Source: CAYONZ01 sp964405465
GTDB taxonomy: Bacteria; Bdellovibrionota; Bdellovibrionia; Bdellovibrionales; JAMPXM01
Assembly (NCBI GenBank): GCA_964405465.1
Contig: CAYONZ010000004.1
Coordinates: 1 to 64,000, forward strand
Direction of reading: 5' to 3'
DNA length: 64,000 bases
Every line of letters begins with the position of its first letter. Positions within the stretch are counted from its first letter, which is position 1. Positions 8,829-15,694 of the stretch are shown here, one piece after another. A program made the translations under genes and the position numbers. The notes beneath the pieces are model-generated. The model ran no database searches, was not told the DNA's origin, and was given only the letters and a program-made list of their open reading frames with translations.

Positions 8829-9287
8829 AATGCAGTTCCTTTGATTAGGTTGAGTGGTTCACGAGTCGACCTTAATCTCTCAATAAATTGGATTCGCTGA
8901 GTTTTTTGCATTCTTGGCCTCGCTCTCGAACCGCACATCAAACTTCTCGGAATGAGAGCGGCTCGACTTGAGAAAAGTCGGGATAGAAAAAAAATCCGTC
9001 TCAGGATGCGACGAGTAAACACATTTTAGTTGATATTCCTTGCCAAAAGTCTGCCTCGAAATGAGACTTTGTGGTGAAAAGTTCAAAAGTTCGAGAACTC
9101 GTCAAATTGAGGCGTGAATACAAGTTTCTGGTGAAACTCTTAACCTCTGCGTTTCAACTCGGGTCGGTGAGTGAGGCGGTTCTGTAAGTTCACTCTGTTT
9201 TTTTCGGGGCGATTCTGGCAAGGCGTATTAACGTTTGTCGATGAATGTAAAAGTGGTGATAATAAAAACAAGTAGAGGATGGTCGCC
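8829..9287. other. Intergenic region between divergent genes
   Basis: 459 nt without a convincing gene. Two overlapping minus-strand open frames (8825-9086) have no good start context. A small hairpin CGACTT-GAGAA-AAGTCG lies near 8970. The right end holds the promoter candidate at 9235-9263; nothing else could be supported. Confidence 0.5.
9235..9263 (+). promoter_or_regulatory. Sigma70-like promoter of the response-regulator gene
   Basis: TTGTCG at 9235-9240 and GATAAT at 9258-9263 have the ideal 17-nt spacing. The predicted start is about 20 nt before the ATG at 9288, leaving room for the AGAGG ribosome site at 9274-9278. Confidence 0.5.
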
Positions 9288-9680
9288 ATGATGACAGAAA
9301 TAGCGAAAGCCAACGAAAAACGGATCTTGGTTGTTGATGACGAAAAGGATCTTCTCGTTGTTCTGTGTGAGCTGCTTCAGCACTATGGTTTTGAAGCAAA
9401 GGGTTTTACAGATTCCTCCGAAGCTCTTAAAGAGTTTCGTAAAAACAGTTCTCTTTATTCATTGGTGATCACCGATTTAACCATGCCTGGAATTCAAGGG
9501 GATGAGTTGGCGCAAGAGGTTTTGCGCGTGAGACCTGGGTTGCCGGTCATGTTGTGCTCAGGTTACAACCAACGTCTTGATGAAGTTCGTGCTAAGCAGA
9601 TTGGAATTCATACCATTATGAATAAGCCGTTTGAATTCGAGGACCTCATCAAATCAGTGGGTGCTGTGCTCGATACTTGA
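9288..9680 (+). CDS. Single-domain response regulator (CheY-like receiver)
   Basis: 130 residues. The start at 9288 is preferred over the ATG at 9279, which overlaps the ribosome site AGAGG; 9288 sits 9 nt after it. The whole protein is one receiver domain: acidic pocket VVDDEKD near residues 16-21, phospho-acceptor D63 in ITDLTMPG, and conserved Lys K113 in NKPFEF. There is no output domain, so it must act by docking to a partner or in a phosphorelay. No kinase is adjacent; the orphan PAS histidine kinase at 42842-44185 is one possible partner, but nothing in the sequence links them. Confidence 0.9.
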   Translation: MMTEIAKANEKRILVVDDEKDLLVVLCELLQHYGFEAKGFTDSSEALKEFRKNSSLYSLVITDLTMPGIQGDELAQEVLRVRPGLPVMLCSGYNQRLDEVRAKQIGIHTIMNKPFEFEDLIKSVGAVLDT

Positions 9681-9768
9681 GAAATTCTTGGAGTGGTTCG
9701 TTTTAAAAAGTCGTGTTCCAAATCACTGTTTGACCGCAGTTAGTTCTCACCTCTAGACTTAAAGTTAA

Positions 9769-10527
9769 ATGAAGTCTCGTTCAAAGAATAAAATTTGGCT
9801 TGGTCTCCTTGTTTTTGCCGTGGTAGTGGCATTCATCGGCTTCAAACTTGTGCAAAAGCGTCGATCCAAGGTGGTCACAGATGTCAGTGTGCCCAGTCAA
9901 GACGTGGTGTCGCAACCTCGAGAATTGCCAGCTAGACCTTCCGCCAGTGAGCCAGATTCTTTTCAGATTCCTCCGCCTGTACCTCCCGAAAAAATGGTAC
10001 CAGCCCAACTGCAACCTGAAAAAATCAAGCCTGAGTTTGACTGGCATCAGGTGGCAGCTCAGTGTTTGCCACGAATTGCAGGAGCTGCATCAAAATTGGA
10101 TTCTTTGCTTGGGTTGAAGGCTATGATTACTGCCGGTGACACGCAAATTGCCGAATCAGTGCAGAGTGCAAAGGTGACTTACGAAACTAACGATGGCGAA
10201 ACTCTCGAAGCCGTCGCGATGCTTGGGAGTGAACTTAAAGGATCCTTTTTGCTACAAGCCTTTAAGCTTGGATCGAACGGAAAGTTATCACCGATCGGGA
10301 AGGGCATCGAGAAAACAAAATTTGTTGAGCGGGATCTTCATGCTCTGATTTCAAAAGGGCAATGGGTGAGTACCGAGATTCGCTACTGGCTTGTGGGGAA
10401 CGGCTACAAACTTCAGACACTCGTCAACCAAGGAAAAATTCTGGAGCTGGACTGGCTCAATGACTCCAATGTGAATCTGCATTGTACGGCACAAGAACAA
10501 ATTGAGTGTTTTTGTCAGCAATTTTAA
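9769..10527 (+). CDS. Membrane-anchored protein of unknown function
   Basis: 252 residues. A basic N-terminus (KSRSKNK) and one span at about 9-27 are followed by RRS, so the bulk should be in the periplasm. Residues about 35-90 form a Pro/Gln/Glu-rich linker. The folded part is about 100-252 and ends in a Cys-containing tail (CTAQEQIECFCQQF). No family was recognised. No clear ribosome site precedes the ATG. The stop lies 5 nt before a 161-bp repeat copy. The facing gene at 10695-11123 also encodes a small anchored protein with a Cys-rich outer domain, but they do not look homologous. Confidence 0.65.
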   Translation: MKSRSKNKIWLGLLVFAVVVAFIGFKLVQKRRSKVVTDVSVPSQDVVSQPRELPARPSASEPDSFQIPPPVPPEKMVPAQLQPEKIKPEFDWHQVAAQCLPRIAGAASKLDSLLGLKAMITAGDTQIAESVQSAKVTYETNDGETLEAVAMLGSELKGSFLLQAFKLGSNGKLSPIGKGIEKTKFVERDLHALISKGQWVSTEIRYWLVGNGYKLQTLVNQGKILELDWLNDSNVNLHCTAQEQIECFCQQF

Positions 10528-10532
10528 AATTC

Positions 10533-10693
10533 TAGGGCGTGTCCTCAATTGGCTAGACTACTACACAAAAGCAATAGAAATGATTTGAGCGTTGCTCGTC
10601 GTCGAAATAGCACCACTATTTCTCCTCCTCGTGCCTTCAACTCATTTCTATTGCTTCCGCTCGCGACGTCCGACCAATTGAGGACACGCCCTA
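10533..10693. repeat. 161-bp fold-back repeat, copy 1
   Basis: The ends are TAGGGCGTGTCCTCAATTGG and its exact reverse complement. Inside, AGCAATAGAAATGA (14 bp) and GAAATAG (7 bp) are also perfectly inverted around a CACCA centre. The paired blocks are separated by unpaired segments of 17/18 and 20/19 nt at symmetric positions. It differs from the three-copy consensus by one base (A for G in CTACACAAA). TA borders both ends, compatible with a TA target duplication. It occupies the whole gap between convergent genes, ending 1 nt before the minus-strand stop codon at 10695. Confidence 0.9.
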
Positions 10694-10694
10694 A

Positions 10695-11123
10695 TCAATT
10701 CATTTTAAGTTGCAGTTCTTTTTGTAGATCTGAAATGAGGATTTCGCTGGGGCGACAGTTCGGATTCTTTGGAAGTTCCAAAACATAGGTTAAGTGACAC
10801 TGCATTTTACATTGATTTGTGGTTGTGTATTTGAGCTCTAGTCGCCACGGCTGATCTGTTTGGCAGGATGATTTTTGCTCGAGTGCGAACTGATGTTCGC
10901 CACAACCACAAGCATGAGAAATCACAGCCTCTATAGAATTTAGCTTGATTGAACTAAGGTGAACTTGATCAAGAGATGCTGTCGCAGCATGGGCCGTGAG
11001 CGCGGGCTTGGGTTTCTGTGGTACCGGAGCATCCAGCCCATTGTAGTACCAACGGACAAAATATAAAAATCCAGCGATCATTGGAATGATGATGTAGAGT
11101 GGCACTCGATCGCGGCGATTCAT
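10695..11123 (-). CDS. Small membrane-anchored protein of unknown function
   Basis: 142 residues. A basic N-terminus (MNRRDR), one span at about 8-27, a Pro/Lys linker, then an extracytoplasmic domain with six Cys, including ACGCGEHQ and the later pairs CKMQC and NPNC, which suggest disulfides or metal binding. No family was recognised. A GAGA-rich ribosome site lies before the ATG. Its stop codon starts one base beyond copy 1 of the 161-bp repeat, so its 3' untranslated region must be the repeat itself. Confidence 0.65.
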   Translation of the reverse strand: MNRRDRVPLYIIIPMIAGFLYFVRWYYNGLDAPVPQKPKPALTAHAATASLDQVHLSSIKLNSIEAVISHACGCGEHQFALEQKSSCQTDQPWRLELKYTTTNQCKMQCHLTYVLELPKNPNCRPSEILISDLQKELQLKMN

Positions 11124-11168
11124 ATTTTTCTCTCATTTTCCTGTCATGCACAAAGAGGTCTTAAGGCG

Positions 11169-11187
11169 AGGGAGCTTCGTGCTCCCT
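11169..11187. other. Small perfect hairpin between two minus-strand genes
   Basis: AGGGAGC and GCTCCCT pair perfectly around TTCGT. It lies about 140 nt after the stop of the 11323-11652 gene and 46 nt before the next start. There is no T-run on either strand, so a terminator role is doubtful. Confidence 0.25.
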
Positions 11188-11322
11188 GCATGTGATCAGT
11201 ATGCCCAGCCATTCTGCAAAGGTCAAATTTTGCCTCGACAGTAAATCGGTCGGCAGCAAATCCTCCCTAGGTTTAGGTGGTTCCCCATGGAGAGGCATGA
11301 ATCGTTTTAGCAAGCAGTGAGT

Positions 11323-11652
11323 TTACTCTGGTCGTTTTTGATCGTCATGTTTCTCTTGATAGATTTTTTTACTTTCGTTGTCTTGCATGTGTTCTATTTT
11401 TGCTCGCTCACCAGCGGTGACGACACCATCTTGTCGAGCTCGTCGTTCGGCTTTGTGAATTCGTCGCTCACCCCGCTCGAGTTTGCGTGCCTCTTTGTTT
11501 GTCAACTCGCCACTGGCAACTCCTTCGCGAATGCGGTGCTGTTGATTTCGATTGCGGCGCTGTTCTCGCCCGGCTTCGGCCTGCAACGATGTCACAACAA
11601 GGGCAAGGCTTAGCCCGATTGTTAAAGATCGAACGATATTTTTGGTTGTCAT
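11323..11652 (-). CDS. Small periplasmic charged protein of a widespread hypothetical family
   Basis: 109 residues, with GGGAGA before the ATG. The signal peptide ends near LQAEAG. The mature part is almost all charged helix: REQRRNRNQQHRIREG, then SGELTNKEARKLERGE and GVVTAGERAKIEHMQ. The two similar helix-turn units (GELTxxEAxxLE and GxVTxxExxxIE) are characteristic of a small family found in many proteobacteria with no known role. It appears monocistronic. Confidence 0.72.
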   Translation of the reverse strand: MTTKNIVRSLTIGLSLALVVTSLQAEAGREQRRNRNQQHRIREGVASGELTNKEARKLERGERRIHKAERRARQDGVVTAGERAKIEHMQDNESKKIYQEKHDDQKRPE

Positions 11653-12029
11653 AGTGTCTCCCTTTGATATTTCTCTTTAAGTTTTAAATAGGCCCGGTGA
11701 TTTTTTGAGTTTCAACAGGCTCACTTGCACAAACACATCGGCTTAAAAAAAGTGGCGCCCAAATATTTTATTTTTTTATACCAAAGCGAAATCCGTGTCC
11801 CAAATCGAGACAGATGAGGCTGGCGCCGTTGTATTTTCCTCTGTTCTCCTCTTGCATAAGAAAAACTAATCCGCCTGCAAATAAAAACTTTGTTTATGTC
11901 GATTGCGAGGGCCGTTTTGGCCGCTCGAGTTCCTGACGCTGCCACGCCTTGGTGCCAAAGAAACTAGTTGTTATCTGGATATCTTTTTTGAATAATCGCG
12001 CCTCATGATGTTTGACCTTGGGGGGTAAG
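11653..12029. other. Intergenic region between divergent genes
   Basis: 377 nt, AT-rich in its left half, with no supported gene. It must hold the promoters of both flanking genes; the rightward candidate is listed separately. A minus-strand open frame here has no coding character that I could support. Confidence 0.45.
11968..11996 (+). promoter_or_regulatory. Sigma70-like promoter of the metalloprotease lipoprotein
   Basis: TTGTTA (11968-11973), a 17-nt spacer and AATAAT (11991-11996). The implied start is near 12003, about 27 nt before the ATG at 12030 and just before a G-rich ribosome site. Confidence 0.5.
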
Positions 12030-14630
12030 ATGCAGACTAAATCATTTTTATTTATGATGCTTTTGGCGGGGGTATTTTCACTATCTGTCAGTTGCACAGA
12101 AAAAAATCGCAATCGAGTAGGAATCGATCCTGAAGAGGGATTCAAGGCGGATGCCCAAATGATGGCTTCATTTGGAGTGGTTTCTAAGCCTGCTGTTACA
12201 GCTGATGCGATTTCGCTTAAGACTAAACAAAATCTATTGGTTATTTCCAAATCTGCACTTGAAAAAGAATTTTTGATGACGGCAAATTTTCTTGAAGAGG
12301 CGCCTTCACCAAATTTTCATGGTTTACGTGGTCGAGTGGTAAGTTTTCGGGAAAAAGCTGGGCGATTGTTTTTAATCGACGTGACCCAAAAACACCCTGA
12401 GATCGCAGGCGAAATTCCGCAGACCCTTTTGTTGGCTGAATTCCCTGTTGTGAGTTCGTCAGCTAAAGATCTTACGTTCGATTTTGAAAAAGGAATTCGA
12501 GACATCTTTGGTGTGAGCGATATGTATGCGTCAGATTCAGATGGTAGTGATTACAAATATTCACTGGACCCAGTTAAGGTAAAACTCAGTTACCTAGATG
12601 AGGTCAAACTCAGTGATCAGATGATGATGATCAAACAGATCGCTCAGCTAGAATCCCAGTCTTCTTCAGGCGTGAGCCTTATCCCTGTCGAAGTTCGATA
12701 TACATTGAGTCCTTATCTGCCGGATCGAAACTTTAGCCCTGTTTTGTCTCCAGGATTTCGCAATGTCGGTTATTTCGAAGCGGCTCCATTGCTTTTACAG
12801 GATGGAAGTGTACGTATCAATGCAATGAAGTGGAATGAGAATAAGACTTTCAAGTTTGCGATCTCTGCAAATACACCTCTTGAATATCGCCAGGCTGTTC
12901 GCGATGGAATTCTATACTGGAACAAGATACTGGGATCAGGAAAAGTTGAGGTTGTGCAGTTGGAAGATCCGACGATCACAGCTCCTGATGCGCGTTTTAA
13001 TATTGTTCAGTGGGTTTTAAATGATGCCGCTGGTGCGGCCTACGCCGATGCTCAAGTTGATCCTCGTTCGGGTGAAGTACTTCATGCTCAGGTGTATATG
13101 CCAAGTGCTTTCGCACGCATGGGTCTTGAAAATAGATTTCGCGAAATCGAAGAGCGCTCGAAATCTCGTCAAATTGGTTTGCGTGGCTTTGCACCTTCAC
13201 GTCTATGCGATCGTCCAGAAACTCAAGGGGCAGAACGAATGACGACTGCAATGCTAGGTTCAGATGTTCCTGAGGAGGTGAAGGCTAAAATTCTGAATGA
13301 TTCGCTGGCTTCCGTTGTCGCCCACGAAGTGGGACACACTTTAGGACTACGCCACAACTTTGCTGCTTCTGTTGATTCCCAGATTGATTTGACCAAATGG
13401 GACAGCTACATGAAAGATTATATGCACACAGGTCACTCCGCAAAGGGTTTTGAAGTGGCCAGCTCAGTGATGGATTACCTTCCGTTTGAGGCAGATGTAT
13501 TTGTTGGAGATCGTGTGTCCGATCCGAATGAACCAGGATTGAGCTATGACAAAGCAGCATTCGGCGTACTTTATGCCGGCAAAGCTGTTCCCAAAAATCA
13601 GATTTTTTGTACCGACAGCGACCATGCTAAATATGCAGATTGCAATATTTGGGATTCTTCGGCTTCGCCGATCCAGTACGTTGGGCAGAATCACACCAAT
13701 CGCTTGAAGTCTTTACCGATGCGCCTCTTGAATAAATTTATTATGGGCGCAAAAGTGAAAATGACGATGGGGTCAAAATTGGTCGGTGTCGACCAAGTTG
13801 CATTGGACCCAGTGAAAGACGCTAAAGCCATTTCATCAGATCGTTTCATGCAAGTGAAATTTTTTACTGAAGGAGCCCATTCTATTAAAGTGAGATCAAA
13901 ATATCCAATCGTGACCTCTGGAGATGAGCCGTCTGTAAGAAAAGAAGAACGTGCGGCCTTCTATCAAGACATAAATGCTGTGGGTGGAGTTGATGCCTAC
14001 CTTGCGCCGATTGCCGATGATTACGCCAAGACTGCGATAGAGCGTTTCAATCAAATCATTGATGATCCGAAGTTCAGTTCTGGAATGGCGTGGGATAAGA
14101 GCTACAGTTTTTCAGCTGAAGAGATCGCCGTGATGAAGACTCGAGTGAAAGTCTATTTCGAAGCGTTTCAAGATGCGGCATTGAAACAAGAGCTCACTGC
14201 ATTGACTGGAAAAGCGATCGACTTAAGTGATGAGTATGCTCAACCTCTTGATGAAAAATCGGCCATTTGGGCAGATGATCAATTGAGTGAAGATTTGATT
14301 CGTGTGCTTTCGAGTCGATTCGACAAATACGTTTTGGGTAAAACTGGGGTGCAGACTCCTTATGAATTTCCAATCAAGGCGGGTGGTGTGGCCGCGGTGA
14401 CATTGCCTGAATACAAATATTCTGACTCAATCAGGATGCTGGCTGCGGGACTCTTCGACGGGGATCACAAAGCCATCGAGTGGGATTTTACGGCAAAAAA
14501 TTTAGCAGCGACTAAGTTACAAGCCGACATGTCTGCAGCCGGTGATCTAGATAAAGTCGATACGACAATGATGCCGAATGGGGCAGTTCATTGGATCTTG
14601 ATCAATCAAAAAATTCTTAAAAACTTCTAG
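12030..14630 (+). CDS. Lipoprotein zinc metalloprotease (met-zincin, DUF4953-like)
   Basis: 866 residues. The ATG at 12030 is preferred over an upstream TTG because GGGGGGTAAG precedes it and it opens a lipoprotein signal ending SLSVSC. Near residue 430 is the zinc site HEVGHTLGLRHNF, the extended HExxHxxGxxH motif of met-zincins, with the LRHNF continuation that marks the family annotated as DUF5117/DUF4953. SSVMDYLPF about 45 residues later supplies the met-turn. The N-terminal 250 residues form the accessory domain seen in this family. It should be anchored in the envelope and degrade proteins outside the cytoplasm. No partner gene is nearby. Confidence 0.85.
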   Translation: MQTKSFLFMMLLAGVFSLSVSCTEKNRNRVGIDPEEGFKADAQMMASFGVVSKPAVTADAISLKTKQNLLVISKSALEKEFLMTANFLEEAPSPNFHGLRGRVVSFREKAGRLFLIDVTQKHPEIAGEIPQTLLLAEFPVVSSSAKDLTFDFEKGIRDIFGVSDMYASDSDGSDYKYSLDPVKVKLSYLDEVKLSDQMMMIKQIAQLESQSSSGVSLIPVEVRYTLSPYLPDRNFSPVLSPGFRNVGYFEAAPLLLQDGSVRINAMKWNENKTFKFAISANTPLEYRQAVRDGILYWNKILGSGKVEVVQLEDPTITAPDARFNIVQWVLNDAAGAAYADAQVDPRSGEVLHAQVYMPSAFARMGLENRFREIEERSKSRQIGLRGFAPSRLCDRPETQGAERMTTAMLGSDVPEEVKAKILNDSLASVVAHEVGHTLGLRHNFAASVDSQIDLTKWDSYMKDYMHTGHSAKGFEVASSVMDYLPFEADVFVGDRVSDPNEPGLSYDKAAFGVLYAGKAVPKNQIFCTDSDHAKYADCNIWDSSASPIQYVGQNHTNRLKSLPMRLLNKFIMGAKVKMTMGSKLVGVDQVALDPVKDAKAISSDRFMQVKFFTEGAHSIKVRSKYPIVTSGDEPSVRKEERAAFYQDINAVGGVDAYLAPIADDYAKTAIERFNQIIDDPKFSSGMAWDKSYSFSAEEIAVMKTRVKVYFEAFQDAALKQELTALTGKAIDLSDEYAQPLDEKSAIWADDQLSEDLIRVLSSRFDKYVLGKTGVQTPYEFPIKAGGVAAVTLPEYKYSDSIRMLAAGLFDGDHKAIEWDFTAKNLAATKLQADMSAAGDLDKVDTTMMPNGAVHWILINQKILKNF

Positions 14631-14645
14631 CTCTTAGTTTTTTTT

Positions 14646-14855
14646 CTAGCGAGGTTCACACGATTGGGTGTGAATCTCGTGGTCTTCCATCATCTGCTTC
14701 TGTTCTGGTAGAAATAATTCGTCAACACCAACGGCTTCAGGCTCTTCATTTAGCCAAAAGAATTGTTTGCACTGACTCAAACTGGGCCCACATTTTGTGG
14801 CGAGGTGTCTAAATTCTGGACAGACCCGATTGTCTTTAGGTCTCGGTTTTTCTGG
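14646..14855 (-). pseudogene. Coding-like fragment without a start codon
   Basis: An open frame of 69 codons ending in TAG reads as plausible protein: CPEFRHLATKCG, then QCKQFFWLNEEPEAVGVDE, ending TQSCEPR, with four regularly spaced Cys. A TGA lies immediately before the first codon and there is no ATG, GTG or plausible start before a TTG at codon 26. A neighbouring frame upstream (KNRIDQKNRDLK) could continue it after a one-base shift. I read it as the 3' remnant of a gene broken by a frameshift, or a small gene using TTG. It is tail to tail with the metalloprotease gene. A near-perfect 11-bp hairpin covers its last codons. Confidence 0.4.
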
Positions 14856-14956
14856 TCAATGCGGTTTTTATCCCTAAACAAAATGAGCGTGATTGCCTCG
14901 CGGTGCTAGAGCCGTCAGTGGCCTAAGTTATGCATTTTCAACTTACGGATGTATAT

Positions 14957-15694
14957 ATGAAAGCCTGTTTTACATTTTTTTTGCTGATCATTCCCCATGT
15001 TCTTTTTGCGACAGAGGGTTCTCTGTGCAGGAGTATAGTGGATGAAAGTCTTTTATTCAGGTCAGACCGCACCTCGAGTTTTCGAGTGGCAGATCTTGTG
15101 TTTTCGGATTTTAATCCTGACGATTTTTTCGCTGTTCGAAAGTTTATACGACAAGCTCGTTTGAAGCTGGGAGTAGATCCTGATTTAAGTTCTGATCGAA
15201 GGGCACTTTACTCGGATCTCGAGTTTGCTAATCTCTATTTTCAGGATCGCTCCGGTAGTTTTGGTGTCTTGAGAAATCAAATGGGTCAAGTCGTTGGGAC
15301 AATCGGTTTCACAAAAGTCGTTGGAACCATCGGTTTTACAAAAGGCTTAGGCCGCAGGGGTGATTCCGGCGAAGGACGCAAGCGGGTATGTGAGCTCAAG
15401 AAAGTTTATCTAGCTGAAGAACTACGGGGTCGAAAAATTGGGGAGGAGATTGTTCTGATTATGATGAGACGGGCACGAGCGATGGGATTTCAAAAAATGA
15501 TTTTGCAAACGAATCCAAAATTAGAAAGCGCTGTTCGCCTTTATGAACGCATCGGGTTTGAAAGGTATAGAACGGAACTTGATAACGACATGACCGCCTA
15601 TTACTCGATTTCTTTAGATCAAGAACTTCAGCTTTTCTCAGATAGGGCGCCACACAATTCATTTCCAACAATTCAAGCAAAGCAACCCAACTAA
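14957..15694 (+). CDS. GNAT-family acetyltransferase-like protein with a signal peptide
   Basis: 245 residues from the ATG at 14957, which gives a clean signal peptide (MKACFTFFLLIIPHVLFA); an ATG at 14930 is in frame but spoils it. The domain is a GNAT fold: KKVYLAEELRGRKIGEEIV is the acetyl-CoA loop (R/Q-x-x-G-x-G/A type, here RGRKIG), followed by LQTNPKLESAVRLYERIGF, the classic last strand-helix-strand. An export signal on a CoA-dependent enzyme is odd, as acetyl-CoA is not available outside; it may be a repurposed fold. A nine-residue segment (VVGTIGFTK) is duplicated in tandem. The stop overlaps the stop region of the facing gene by 4 nt. Confidence 0.7.
   Translation: MKACFTFFLLIIPHVLFATEGSLCRSIVDESLLFRSDRTSSFRVADLVFSDFNPDDFFAVRKFIRQARLKLGVDPDLSSDRRALYSDLEFANLYFQDRSGSFGVLRNQMGQVVGTIGFTKVVGTIGFTKGLGRRGDSGEGRKRVCELKKVYLAEELRGRKIGEEIVLIMMRRARAMGFQKMILQTNPKLESAVRLYERIGFERYRTELDNDMTAYYSISLDQELQLFSDRAPHNSFPTIQAKQPN
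15290..15343 (+). repeat. 27-bp tandem duplication inside the GNAT gene
   Basis: 15290-15316 and 15317-15343 encode the same nine residues (VVGTIGFTK) but differ at several synonymous third positions, so the duplication is not brand new and its protein sequence has been kept. Confidence 0.8.

Noticed and set aside
8825..9086. Two overlapping minus-strand frames before the thrombospondin-repeat gene
   Set aside because: No ribosome sites, no recognisable domains, and located where promoters are expected.
10549..10788. Open frames starting MARLL inside each repeat copy (also 19769-20167 and 62406-62627) as a small conserved protein
   Set aside because: The frame follows only from the repeat sequence; it has no ribosome site, runs into different flanking DNA in each copy, and the sequence is constrained as a palindrome. 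I treat it as non-coding.
14652..14680. Strong hairpin (GAGGTTCACAC facing GTGTGAATCTC) as terminator of the metalloprotease gene
   Set aside because: The T-run lies before, not after, the stem on plus, and no T-run follows on minus; it also coincides with the coding-like fragment.
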